The notes under the pieces are model-generated. The model did no database searches, was not told the DNA's origin, and was given only the letters and a program-made list of their open reading frames with translations. Positions 1-9,887 of a DNA stretch of 64,000 nucleotides are shown here, piece by piece. This DNA comes from Marisa cornuarietis. Taxonomy: Eukaryota; Mollusca; Gastropoda; Architaenioglossa; Ampullariidae. Numbering within the stretch: the first letter of the stretch is position 1; each line of letters begins with the position of its first letter. The stretch covers positions 1,240,001-1,304,000 of the forward strand of contig SMMW01000130.1 of NCBI GenBank assembly GCA_004794655.1, written 5' to 3'. The translations under genes and the position numbers were made by a program.

Positions 1-419
1 TGAGTAACTCCATTAAATACTCTAAAGTGTCTCACAGTCCAATTCTAAACGCAGTCCTGTCCAAAATGACTTTTCCCTTTCTACTTCCCAAGTCCTAGTG
101 ACAGGTGAACCTGAGGTTGATAGCAGTCTCAACGAACCAGTATCCGAGTCCGGCCCAGGGGCAACGCTTCATGTAAATGCTCCTAGACAGTGTCCAGAGT
201 TGACATCTAGTGAAGGTGGTCCTGCTACTGATGCCAGATACAGCGCTAGACCAGATCCAGGAGATTCCTATCCCAGTAGCAGTTCATCACCAAGAGTGTC
301 TCGTAGCGGCAGAATTATCACCCTGCCTGCTCGATATAAAGACTGATAATTACCTTTTGAAAATTGATTAGAGAGTAAAGATTCTCCCCATCAATTGAAC
401 AATCTCAAGGGAGGGGAGA
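1..419 (+). mobile_element. 3' end of a Ty3/Gypsy-like LTR retrotransposon (pol C-terminus and polypurine tract)
   Basis: A frame open from about position 26 to the TGA at 344-346 encodes a Ser/Pro-rich tail ending RSGRIITLPARYKD. This resembles the C-terminus of many Ty3/Gypsy integrase polyproteins, which often end with an (R)RSGR..PP.RY-type motif. About 60 bases later there is a purine-rich run (407-419, AAGGGAGGGGAGA) followed directly by TGTGATGATG, the expected layout of a polypurine tract next to a 3' LTR that starts with TG. Only the last tenth or so of the pol protein is in the window. The family call rests on the tail motif and the tract, not on an RT or integrase core, so it is moderately supported. 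Confidence 0.6.
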
Positions 420-900
420 TGTGATGATGAGTTATCCCGGTAGGGACAACCGGAGTTTTTCATGTATGATTTTGTGATGTTCGAGATGGCGGGTCAGCCA
501 TATTGCTTTTGTTAAGTCCATACAGTTTGTCATCAAATCCAGTGTCTTGTGTTGGTCGTCTGAAAGCTCAAAGCACGATACAGTGGTCCAACAAGCGGAG
601 GAATTCTTTAACATGAGTTAATTCCCGCTTCTGTTTACACCCTGAGGAGTATTCTTCCGCCCTTACTTGTTCTCGTCGAAGATAGTCCGTTTAAGAAACA
701 CTTTTGCACCCGCTACTGGGGCATTCTGTATGAATCTTCGTGTAGCCACCGGTCAGTAGCCCCTATAGTCTCCGCTGACGGCAGCTGGGGCCGGCAGGGA
801 TAGGCTGGCAGGGAGAAACTCTTGTCGTTACAAGATGACGGTTGGAGCGTCTCTCGCCGAAGTCCTGCACGTCTGGGCTGCAGTTGCTCCTTATTATCCC
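420..900 (+). repeat. Probable 3' LTR of the Gypsy-like element (right end unresolved)
   Basis: The stretch begins TGTGATGATG immediately after the polypurine tract at 407-419, as expected for the U3 end of an LTR. I cannot place its CA terminus because the 5' LTR lies outside the window, so the right boundary is a guess. Confidence 0.4.
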
Positions 901-1326
901 CCTAATTCCTAAAAATTCATCTGTATTACTTCTCTATACATAATATTTCCTTCTCTTTCGCTCCTCACTTAAAAATCCATCACGCTTCGGTTATCGTAGC
1001 TTGGCCTGCTATGTCTTATCGATTCGTTGATTTCGCCACACATAAAATCGTTGACAATGCCAAAATAAAACATAGAAATAGAATAAAATAAGTAGCGAAA
1101 AGATTTACGTGTGTTACCCTGGCTAGGCAAGGAATTACTTCTTAATCTCTGACTTCTATCCTTCTTAGCGCACACGTCAGCTTCCTTCAACTAACATGTC
1201 AGCCAATGTCGTCTGCTTATTCTAGTTTTGCTAGAGTGAACTCCCCTGGACTAATGCTTATCACGACTTCCGCGCTTTTCACCTGTCATACACGCACCTA
1301 AACTGTATTCCTGACAGTACGACAGT
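900..1326. other. Unassigned AT-rich spacer
   Basis: No coding signature, RNA gene or clear repeat was recognised. The short open frames here show no family resemblance. Confidence 0.4.
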
Positions 1327-1580
1327 AAATGCTCTGTGGAAGGTAAAGGTTGAGGAGCGGCACTTTGCAGGTGGAGGTGCAAGCGTTGATATTCGCCCTG
1401 TGTATATATAATTATACAAAAATTCGAGTACTGCGTCACCTACAATTAATGAGGTCCCTCGCCCGCGTATGGGTAGGCTTCCTATTTTCGCATATTTTGT
1501 TAACTTTGTTTGAAAAAACAATTGGAAACAAAATCGTTTTGAGCTTTGTGAATAGATGGTGTAAGTAATTCATGATATGA
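1327..1580 (+). repeat. Dispersed repeat R1, copy 1
   Basis: This segment closely matches 4157-4470. Shared stretches include ATATTCGCCCTGTGTATAT, AATTCGAGTACTGCGTCACC and AATAGATGGTGTAAGTAATT, in the same order and orientation. The second copy carries about 60 extra bases in the middle. There is no coding potential; it may be an old non-autonomous element or a fragment of the array's duplication unit. Confidence 0.7.
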
Positions 1581-1880
1581 CATTTGTCTCGCATTTGTCT
1601 TCTGATTTTTAAGTGATGTATGCCTATAAAGTGCGTTGCCCTCTGTCCACCTAGTCTTTCTCTCAGTCACATAGACCCACCTTTCCTTGTCTCAAAGACA
1701 AGTTCTTAAAAGGAAACAAATAAAAAACAAATAAAGAAACAAACGCAAATTCCGGAGGGAGTAATTTTATCTCCATACACATATGCACGAGCAGGGATAT
1801 ATATATATATATGTGCAGATATCAACATATCAACACAAATCCAGACACATATCTCTCTCTATATATATATATATATATGA

Positions 1881-2395
1881 ATCCCAGACACTTAACCAGA
1901 CACTTAATCTTCAAAATGAAATTTCAACTAAAAAAATTATGAAGTGAATTAAAAATATTAATTCAAATTCAAATAATTATTTTCATGTAAACATCATAAT
2001 AAGTTTGTCAATTAAAATAATACTTAACTTTAACATGTATAACATGAGTTAAAGTTCATGTGAGCTATTAAAGTCAATTTTCTTCAACGATATGATATGA
2101 AAAGTGTTGTTAATCAATATGACAGGTAAGCTAATGATCGAAGGTACCTTAATTGGGGCGATTGTTAAGTCTCATTAGAGTTACCACGCGACACATTTCT
2201 CTTACGGTTATAATATTTCAAGTTCACAAAATAGCAGTTTTGAGTATTGTGTCGCGATTTGGGCGCTTTTTCGAGGATTAAGTGTCTGGGGATTAAATGT
2301 CTAGGGGATTAAGTGTCGGGGATTAAGTGTCGGAGATCAAATGTCTGGGGATTAAGTGTCGGGGATTAAATGTTTGGGGATTAAGTGTTCGGTCA
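1881..2395. mobile_element. Inverted-repeat (fold-back) element with iterated ends
   Basis: The left end carries two copies of CCAGACACTTAA (about 1884-1910). The right end carries its inverse in about eight tandem units of 14-17 bp of the type GGGGATTAAGTGTC (2274-2393). The roughly 370-bp interior is AT-rich and non-coding. Terminal inverted motifs with internal iteration resemble fold-back elements or MITEs. No target-site duplication was identified, so the exact ends are uncertain. Confidence 0.55.
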
Positions 2396-2400
2396 CCATA

Positions 2401-2460
2401 TATAATATGTGTGTGCGTGCGTGCGTGCGTGTGTGTGCACATGAGAGAGAGAGAGAGAGT
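2401..2460. repeat. (TG)n and (GA)n microsatellites
   Basis: A GTGTGCGTGCGTGCG-type run is followed directly by (GA)n. Open reading through it is spurious. Confidence 0.9.
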
Positions 2461-2544
2461 TTGAACAGATCATGAACAAAGATATGAAACATGAAAATTC
2501 ATTAATTTTAATACTAAAAACTACTGGCACAAAATCACAACTGA

Positions 2545-2815
2545 AGAAAAGGCTCCAACATGCATATTTCTCTACCATTTGTTCGCCGTTCCGATTGTTC
2601 AAATAGTTTGCAACAGACATGTACCTCCCTACCTCACTCCCTGTTAAAAAATAACGGACTTCTTTGGTTTAAAATAAATGGAATTGTTATTTTCCATCTT
2701 CAGAGGAAAGAATTTTATTAACGAGAATAATTACTGGCTAATTGTTCAGCATGTCGTCTTTTGAACGAATTATAAGGTCATCAGGTGCTATAGAGGTGGG
2801 GAATGGGGAAATGGA
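2545..2815 (+). repeat. Orphan 3' flank of a lost C1qDC module
   Basis: This stretch aligns with the downstream flanks of the C1qDC genes at 7585-7850, 18270-18370 plus 21575-21740, 26265-26490 and 38710-38960. Shared blocks include the CTCCCTGTTGAAAATAACGG-like block, the TTAACGAGAATAA block and GGTCATCAGGTGCTAT. No C1q exon lies upstream of it within the window, so it looks like the remains of a deleted or distant copy. Confidence 0.65.
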
Positions 2816-3066
2816 AATGATGATGATGATGTCCATTTGTAATGCGCAGGTATCCATTCGGAAGAATGCTCATTGCGCAGCAAAAAAAAAAAAAAAAATA
2901 AAAAATAAGAAAAAAAAGTAAATAAATAGATAAACACCCGGAAAGTAAAAAATAAAGACACAAGTGTTTCTTGGTTGTTTAAGTTTAAGTCCGTCTTAAG
3001 TAAACAGATGGGTCTTCAGTCTTTTTCGAAACGTGGTTGGTAAGGTGATGGTGGACAGTGAAGACA
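2816..3066 (-). mobile_element. LINE-A (L2/CR1-like) 3' end, 5'-truncated copy
   Basis: Read on the minus strand, this contains the LINE-A 3' region: AAGACTGAAGACCCATCTGT, the AATGAGCATTCTTCCGAATG block and CATTACAAATGGACATCATC, ending in a short (ATC)n tail at 2816-2832. The same 3' region occurs at 10606-11195 (minus) and 24235-24920 (plus), where the reverse transcriptase C-terminus is also retained. An A-rich tract interrupts the 3' UTR. Confidence 0.75.
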
Positions 3067-3097
3067 GTGCTGTAATAGATACCTATATTCATATATG

Positions 3098-3190
3098 TAT
3101 ACAGATCTGAACCGAGGACAGCCAACCTTCACTGCATTGGTGACAGGCGCTAACCGTTGCACCAGCGGACCTCCTGACGATCAATGCAAG
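3098..3190 (+). mobile_element. SINE-like repeat, 3' fragment
   Basis: The segment TTGGTGACAGGCGCTAACCG followed by TTGCACCA matches the 3' half of the longer repeat at 42427-42606. The fragment lacks the 5' half. Confidence 0.5.
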
Positions 3191-4156
3191 TCCCAACTAG
3201 CTGGAGGAGGATTGGATATTGAAAATATTGCGAGCGGCTTTTTTTCTGAGCCATTTGAATGTTGTCCAGTTGACGATTAGGATAATCTACAAATAAAGAC
3301 TTGAAGTATTCAAGGGGGACAAAACAAAGACATACAGCGGGGGCAGGTTATCTGCAGGGTCCTTGTTAAGTAGCTAAATAACTTTGACTAGAAAAGTTCA
3401 AACAAGTGTTGAGAATGTGTCAGGAATACGAGTTAATTAACACCCCTGTTTGCGTGTAAAGACGTATGTTGAATATAGACGTATATTGAAAATGAATATT
3501 GACTATATTGAGTATAGGCGTTAAAAACGTTCCTAAAGAGACAGGGAACGTTTATCTATTCGGGAAGGTCGGGGGTCGCGAATGTGGCGTGCAAGATGAA
3601 TGAAGGTATTGTGTTGACCCCCACTATTTGGGATACATGTTTGCGCTTTGCAAATTTTGTTAATTAAGCTTTGATAAAATATGAAGAAAACTTAATAATT
3701 TTGTCAAAGGAGATTACCATTGTACTGTCATAATCCCATACTGAAATTAAAGAAAAGTAAACAAAAGAAAAACGAAAAGTAACAATCCCTAAGGCTGCGA
3801 AAAAAGAAACGGAAAACCCATTCGCAGGTTTTTGTTGTTTGTTGAGCAAACACACGTGTAGACGTATGCAAATGTGCTATCTACGACCGTGACAGGATGT
3901 AACTAATAATAGATCAGGTGTGATCAATGAATATTGAAAGAAGTCGGTTTGCCTCTTTTTGCTGAAACATTCACCGTTTAGCCACTGAACTTGGACGAGT
4001 ATTTCCTCAGGTATGTAGTAAGTTTTGAAATTTGTGCAGTTCAATGCCTTGTAGACTTTCCCATTTAGCTGTCTGTATAAGTGCATTTCTGTTTTCTGTA
4101 TTAAATACCTGTTTGATATATATGATTGATATAATATGTTTGATATAATAAGCTTT

Positions 4157-4470
4157 ATATGCTCGGTGGAAGATAAAGGTTGAGGCGCGGCACTTTGCGA
4201 CTAATGAGATGCGAGCGTTGATATTCGCCCTGTGTATATAGATACAAAAATTCGAGTACTGCGTCACCTACAGTGAGCTAGCTCGCCCGTGTATGGGTAG
4301 GAGGCGGGCTGGTTGCAGGATGGAGGGAACACAGCGATGCCAGCACTACTTCCTGACAGTGTCATCGTTTCCTATTTTTGCATATATTGTTAACTTTGTT
4401 TGAACAAAAACTGGAAACAAATCGCGTTGAGCTTTTTGAATAGATGGTGTAAGTAATTCATGATGTCACA
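4157..4470 (+). repeat. Dispersed repeat R1, copy 2
   Basis: Second copy of the 1327-1580 repeat, inserted in the module upstream of the first C1qDC gene. It has extra sequence after the CACCTACA landmark. The equivalent position of the 34110-38980 module lacks it. Confidence 0.7.
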
Positions 4471-4799
4471 AGTGAGTGAATGCTGCGCAATATGCCGTTG
4501 TACAGAAACAACGTACCAACGAGAAAAAGCTGTACTCAACCTTCATAGATTTTCATCAGGTTTACTATACTGTCCAACGACCATTGCTGTCACAAATGAA
4601 TGTAAGTGACGAAATGCACATTATATGTTAAAGAGTATCATTCGTGTATTCATACAAGTGTGAGATGTAACAAACCTTGCACGAATTTCCTCTAAATGTT
4701 TGCAAGGTCTCAGACAAGACTCTCATTCTGAACCCAACGGTTTTTCTCTATTTTTACAAAATGATTATCTCGGGCTATACTGACAAGTGACAAACTGGG

Positions 4800-5100
4800 G
4801 CTTGCACTCTCTACTCATCTGCTTTTGCTTCTCCTGTTTTGCTGACGACCTTTAGTCCACGTTCAGCAACTGTAGGTAACCAGATAAATGTTTTCGATAC
4901 AAGACTGAGCAGAGACCTGGCTTGAAAGTCAACCTTCCTCAATCTAAAATTGTTGTTTTCGGCAAGGGTTGCTCCTTCGCAGTGAGGGAACAATGGTTAT
5001 ATGGGAAAAACCCACTAAACAAAATTAATGAACCTACATACATTGGTCTTAGATTCGCTATAATGCCGTTAAGTGAGGCTTTGACTGGCTTGTTTTTATT
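4800..5100 (+). pseudogene. Relic LINE reverse-transcriptase fragment in module A
   Basis: From 4922 one frame reads KVNLPQSKIVVFGKGCSFAV, then EQWLYGKNPLN, TYIGLRF and SEALTGL. This matches the region after the YxDD box of Jockey/I-type non-LTR reverse transcriptases (LKVNL..TKI.VF.KGG, W.Y.G, Y.YLGL.F). The preceding part is frameshifted. Decayed homologues sit at the same place in the modules at 14390-14660 and 35530-35800, so the insertion predates the duplications. Confidence 0.6.
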
Positions 5101-5450
5101 TTATACCCAACGTGTGCTCCTTTGCCATAGGCGACCAGCCGTATTGGAAGATAATGCTATTTGGTGCCGCCAAGCAGAAGTTAGCTGGAGCACCCCTTCC
5201 TTCTCTAACCTTTGTGGACCACAACAGGTCCAGGGCGCCAAGCAGCGCCGCTGACCAAAGGGTCTTCAGATGGCGTCTAAGCCAGCGTCTACAATACTTA
5301 CACAGAATTACATGACAGCATTCACACATGCATTCGAAGTAGAACAAATTCACTTATATATATTTATATATCCATTCATCCTTTCCTTTCAATACTTTAA
5401 AAGGAAAAACGGTCATTAATTTATAGGCATTATTGACACAAACATACATA

Positions 5451-5451
<1 letters not shown>

Positions 5452-5483
<32 letters not shown>
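5452..5483. repeat. (CA)n microsatellite
   Basis: About 16 CA dinucleotides in the upstream flank of the first C1qDC gene. Confidence 0.95.
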
Positions 5484-5487
<4 letters not shown>

Positions 5488-5951
5488 GCACATGCACGCA
5501 CAAATACATCCTCATGTACAAATATGTATACAAAATATACATACAGATAATGCCCGAGCATCATCTTTAAATTTCTTGGTGATGAGATACTTATGCTGTA
5601 CTTTACCAAACAATGGGTAGAGGATTTTTAAGTATTATTTCCCCAGATATGAGTAAACAGCTCTTCTTTTTTCGAAACGTACAAATGTTACCATGCACAG
5701 ACCAGACTGAGGTTATAAGTATAGGTATCAAGAATCTACCTTCAAATCCTGCACCTTGAGTCATATCAAGACGAATACTACAGCCTTTCATCTGCAAGAA
5801 TTCACTTTGATTTATTAGCTCATCATCTCTTACCCTTTCATGTGTGAAACGACTGTCAAAGAGCCCAATCCCTTGAATTGTATCAGTCGTTTACCCTTAT
5901 CGCCATGATTATCATGTGGTTTATCCTGTGAATGTTTTTGTTTCAAGCAAA

Positions 5952-7402
5952 ATGTCCTGCAGCGATCGGCGACGGCTTGTGTTGGTTCTTTCGAAAGTCT
6001 TGTTGTGCTTCATTCTGATGACGTTCGGCGGTGACGACAGCGTTGTTGATGCACAGGAGAAGCCACCAGTCGAGGGAAACCCCCTTCAGCAAATAGCGGG
6101 GATCATCCGGGAGCTACAGGCACAGGTGACCGCGCTGCAACGTGACGTCAAGGAGATGAAGGCACGAGCTGCCAAGGACGGTGAGTGAGTGAGTGAGTGA
6201 GTGAGTGAGTGAGTGAGTGAGTGAGTGAGTGAGTGAGTGAGTGAAATGCAATATTCTCGAAACAAAATCCAAAGAAAAACAATGGGGAAAATAAAAGACA
6301 ACACGAAACACCCTAAAATACCTAGTTGTTGATTTGGAGAAATGTCGTTTTTAACCAGAAAAAGTGCCTAACAAGTATACCTACGAAGTGCCTTAAAATT
6401 CCAATGTATTGGCGGCAATCTATTGGCAAACAAGTTGTCAGATAGCAAGTTCCAAAGTCTTGCACACAAATCCACTCGTTTTCTGTGACCAAAGGCGATA
6501 TAAACTAGTCTTCGACATAACTTTTCCAGACTCGGTCATATATGTCCGACAACATTTTCCTAGTGTTGCCTTATAAACGTCTTTACCTCACACTGGTTCT
6601 TCGCCAGAGATTAGGGAGATTAATTAGAAGTATGTGGGGATGTTTGTATCGCCAGTGTTGATTTAAGTAATCCTGATACCACGAATACTAAGATCAACCC
6701 ACTTTCTGCGCCTACCTGCTACTTGCTCTCTGTCTTTTCATGTCTTCGTTTTCCGAGAGCTCTGTATACTTTTACCTTGTAAGACTCTTTGGTTTCAGTG
6801 TCTTTTACTGCATACGCCTCCCAAACCACAATCACAACAGGAAACCAGGGGATCTTTGTGTTTAACACGGTTGTATCCAACATTGGTAACGGGTACGACA
6901 CTCGGACTGGCGTCTTCACTGCCCCATATTCAGGGACCTACTTATTTGTCGTCAACATTATGCTTAACAACAACAACTACATCCAGGTCGCCATCGACAA
7001 ATCCGGGACACTGCTGGGTATGTGGGCTTGATTGATTGTTTGATTTTTTTTAACACGCTTGTGCAATCCTCGGTATTTTGTTTTACTATTAAAGTAACTT
7101 TTTCAGTAATTAGTAATTCAGTAATTAAATTAGTATAAGTTCGGTTAAGGAAGTAAATTTTAAAAGCAATAATTATGGCTGATAATAAATAAAGACGTTA
7201 AAATACACAAGCTTTCATTCATATCATTGCAGCCCTGACACATGCTGACAGCATCAATGACGGCTGGGACAAGGGTATGTGTCACGTGACTGCTCACCTG
7301 AACTCTGGCGACAAGGTGTTCGTGCGCCACAACGCCGGGCTGCCACAGCTCTATGGCGGGAGATGGTCAACTTTCACTGGCACCCTGGTCCACGCTGACT
7401 AA
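5952..7402 (+). CDS. C1q domain-containing secreted protein, type I, copy 1 (3 exons)
   Basis: Exons are 5952-6180, 6799-7017 and 7233-7402, giving 205 residues. Both introns are phase 1 and GT-AG, and all lengths sum in frame. The ATG at 5952 (MSCSDRRR) is chosen because it aligns in the MSC-type copies; an in-frame ATG 36 bases upstream is not conserved. Residues 8-35 are a signal peptide, 44-72 a heptad-patterned coiled coil (LQQIAGIIRELQAQVTALQR), and 77-205 the C1q domain with VSNIGNGYD, TG.FTAPYSGTYLF and GMCHVTAHLNSG. There is no collagen repeat, so this is a short-form C1qDC. In molluscs such proteins are secreted trimers that bind microbial surfaces; that role is inferred from the family. 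The dibasic LEKR seen in sister copies is QEKP here. AATAAA lies at 7544. Intron 1 opens inside a (GTGA)16 tract. Confidence 0.88.
6181..6244 (+). repeat. (GTGA)n tract forming the 5' splice site of intron 1, copy 1
   Basis: About 16 uninterrupted GTGA units start exactly at the exon 1/intron 1 border (GACG then GTGAGTGAG). Every unit recreates a consensus GTGAGT donor. Read through, the frame meets TGA two codons into the intron. Confidence 0.9.
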
Positions 7403-7543
7403 GCACTCAATGCAATCACGGCTTTGAAACTATATTTTTCATAGCTTTTCAATTTTGTATTTGAGTAATTTCCACAGCACAATCAGTCTTCGAATCACAC
7501 TTACATGTTTACTGGTTTAGCGTCTTTTGATATTAATCTGGAG

Positions 7544-7549
7544 AATAAA
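7544..7549 (+). terminator. Polyadenylation signal AATAAA, C1qDC copy 1
   Basis: Canonical hexamer about 140 bases after the stop codon, in the conserved GGAGAATAAA context that also occurs after copy 3. Confidence 0.6.
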
Positions 7550-7860
7550 CAATTTCTCCAAATCGACCTCAAATGTACGAAAGTCCGCTTGCGTTTTTCT
7601 CTACTATTTGTGTGCCGTACCCATTGTTCACATATTCTTTTCACCAGACATCTTGCCGCCTCCCTACCTATCTCCCTGTTGAAAATAACGGAATTCTCGT
7701 CGATAAACGATATTTTCTGTCTCCATCTCCAAAAGGAAGAATTTCATTTACGAGAATAAGTACCGGCTAATTTTTTAGCGTGACGACTTTTGAACCGGTT
7801 ATGAGGTCATCAGGTGTTATAAAGTTGGTAATGTGGAACTGGAAATGTTGCTCTAATAAG

Positions 7861-8635
7861 TAGAAATATTTATATTAAGAAAATCGCACATGACGCTGTG
7901 ACAGAAGTTCGTCCCCTAAAATGGGCCCTGTGGTGCGGGGGGTAAAATTACTATTGTTAGGTCCGTCAAAGCAGTAACTTTTTCCGACCAGTTCTCGAAG
8001 TAGAAACATCCAACCACTTACACACACTCACGCAGCCACAGTGAGCAAGCTGACTATCAGTCGCAAATGAGGGAATTTAATACATTTTTTTATCCTGGCG
8101 GCCATCTTGCTATGACGCCTGTCATCACTATCACACTTAGGACAAAGTGTAAAACACTTACCACACCGTCTGGAAAATGCGATTTTTTCGTGTGAAGTAC
8201 TGCACGACGTCATGTGACAGCACATTGTCCAGGTTACGCGCGTGTAAAATGTTGAAACGGAATTTACGGAAAAGAGTTTTATTATAAAAAGTGAACGATG
8301 ACGGGTGTTACCTTTGGACAATTTCTTTGAGTTTTCAGACAAATGTATATATTGCTGTAAATCTGTTCGTGTTTCTGATATTCTTGGCATATATTTAATA
8401 ACATTAGCGTTAGGACAACCATTTGTTACACATTAATTCCGTCGTCTGTTAGACAAAAAAGCGATTATCTCGCTGCTAAAAATTTCCGCAAACTGGGGAC
8501 AAAGTACCATGACGCCCGTCAGTATGAATTCAGACCGCATTAGTTGTTTGCAGGAATATGTTGACAAATACTGTTTGTGTGCAAAATGTAGAGCTTTGTT
8601 AGGTGAACAGTTTTAAATCTATCAGTCAAATCAAT
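7861..8635. other. Unassigned spacer
   Basis: No homology to the array modules was seen after 7860. The longest minus-strand frame (8028-8390, 120 codons) is Cys/Arg/Lys-rich with a CGKCFTLCPKCD stretch, but it shows no recognised domain or splice context. Confidence 0.35.
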
Positions 8636-9425
8636 CAATCAGTCCTCCTTGTGCTGTCTGGCACGTGAGGCGACAGCTAGGGACCTCCATCTGGTTCTGT
8701 CTGCTACTGTTCTGGGGTCTGTCTCGAGTGATAGGCCTCTGTTCTTGAGGTCCTTTTCGATGGATCGCCTCCACGTCTCTTTGGGCCTCCCTCTGTTCCT
8801 CTTTTCCTGTGGTGTCCATCGCAGGGCTGTTCTGTGGATTGAGTCTGTTTTGACCTCTTCTCGTAGGACTGGTAGGTCTACAGGTTCACTGTCTCTAGCC
8901 TGGTTGTTTTGGAGAATGTTGGCGTCGGTCTTCAGCTGGAAGTTGTACAGGTCTTACAGTACTCAGTCCACCGGTTGAGTACAGCAGTGCCTTCTGTGAG
9001 GTGACCATTGCTGTCTTCAATGACTGAGGTCTTCTGGTGATCTGTCAGTGAGTGTCTTTAGAAGTTGGTAGGCCTTTTTGCTGTCGCCTCGTGCCATTCC
9101 ATCCTCTATGTCCCGACACTGATTCAAGATCCAATTCTCCCTAGCTGCCTTCATCCCTTTCTGGATGGCACATTTCACTTCTTTGTTTCTGGTGTTGCTT
9201 CTAGTTTGCTTTTTCTTTCTCTCTTCAAGGCCCTCCTTTGGTCACAGAGGTTTAGGATGTCGTTCGTGAACCATGGCTGTTTCTTATTCCTATGTCGCCC
9301 TAGGACCTCCTGGGCTGTCGACAGTAGCACCTCTTTGATGTTCCAGAAAGGGTGTCTACCTCACAGTCCACCAGGTTTAGTGCGGCAATTTTTCCTCCAG
9401 CCGTGACCTTGAAGACTTCTGCAAC
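8636..9425 (-). mobile_element. LINE-B (RTE-like) copy with internal deletion
   Basis: On the minus strand, 9425 to about 8857 encodes the linker between endonuclease and reverse transcriptase (QPWFTNDILNLCDQRRALKR, GDSKKAYQLLKTLTDHQK, LNRWTEYC). It then jumps directly to the last part of the element (TDSIHRTALRWTPQ.K, R..GRPKETWRRSIEKDLK), which is the 3' end shared with 31990-32580. The reverse-transcriptase core is missing. The element ends in an (AATC)n tail at 8625-8640. It is non-functional. Confidence 0.75.
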
Positions 9426-9887
9426 GTTTGGGTCTTATAGCTTCTCCAAATCAAAGCGAATTCGAGGGGCGGGGGAGTGGTCTTTGGGAGTCGCTTCGCT
9501 TTCAGCTTCAGTTTCACGTTCGTCATAACATGGTCATGGTCGTACCTATGTCAGCGCCTGGGTACATCCTTGTCCTGGCCTTGTTGATGCTGGATTTGAA
9601 GCTTCTTGGGAACGAGGCTGGTGTGTACAAAGCTTTCGGTTTAGTCACATTCATTGTTTAAGCTCACCGAGACTAACAGCGGAGGACTTCACAAGAAGCT
9701 CAGCATTGGTTTCGGCAGACAGACAGCAGTCCACCTATACACGTCGGTGGTTTGACTAACTAAATAGGGCGCTAAGAAACCTGGTGCTGGCAAAGTCTCG
9801 TTGTATCCCACACATCTTACAGGGAAGCAACTGACAGAGTGTGATAATGTTCTTAGGATATCTGAGAGCTTACGAGCTACCTTGTCC
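9425..9887. other. Unassigned spacer
   Basis: No coding or repeat signature was recognised. Confidence 0.35.

Larger units (their letters stand above)
3300..7860 (+). repeat. Segmental-duplication module A (type I C1qDC gene plus flanks)
   Basis: This block aligns with 34110-38980 over most of its length, and its later part aligns with 13820-18377. Shared landmarks run in order: a GTTAAGTAGCTA block, the GACGAG.ATTTCCTCAGGTATGTA block, a relic reverse-transcriptase stretch, the ACATGCA..C.TAGAACAAATTCAC block, the C1qDC exons and a conserved 3' flank. Repeat R1 copy 2 (4157-4470) interrupts it. Boundaries were read by eye to within about 50 bases. Confidence 0.7.

Noticed and set aside
2270..2400. 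Possible CRISPR-like array of short direct repeats
   Set aside because: Units are directly adjacent, variable 14-17-bp repeats without spacers, in a eukaryotic context; they belong to the inverted-repeat element.
4922..5353. Overlapping frames on both strands of 80-110 codons
   Set aside because: The plus-strand frame begins in a LINE reverse-transcriptase relic and then runs out of frame; the minus frames are shadows. Not a gene.
6086..6311. Minus-strand frames with repeated THSL units
   Set aside because: They are the complement of the (GTGA)n tract at the C1qDC intron 1 donor and overlap a real exon on the plus strand.
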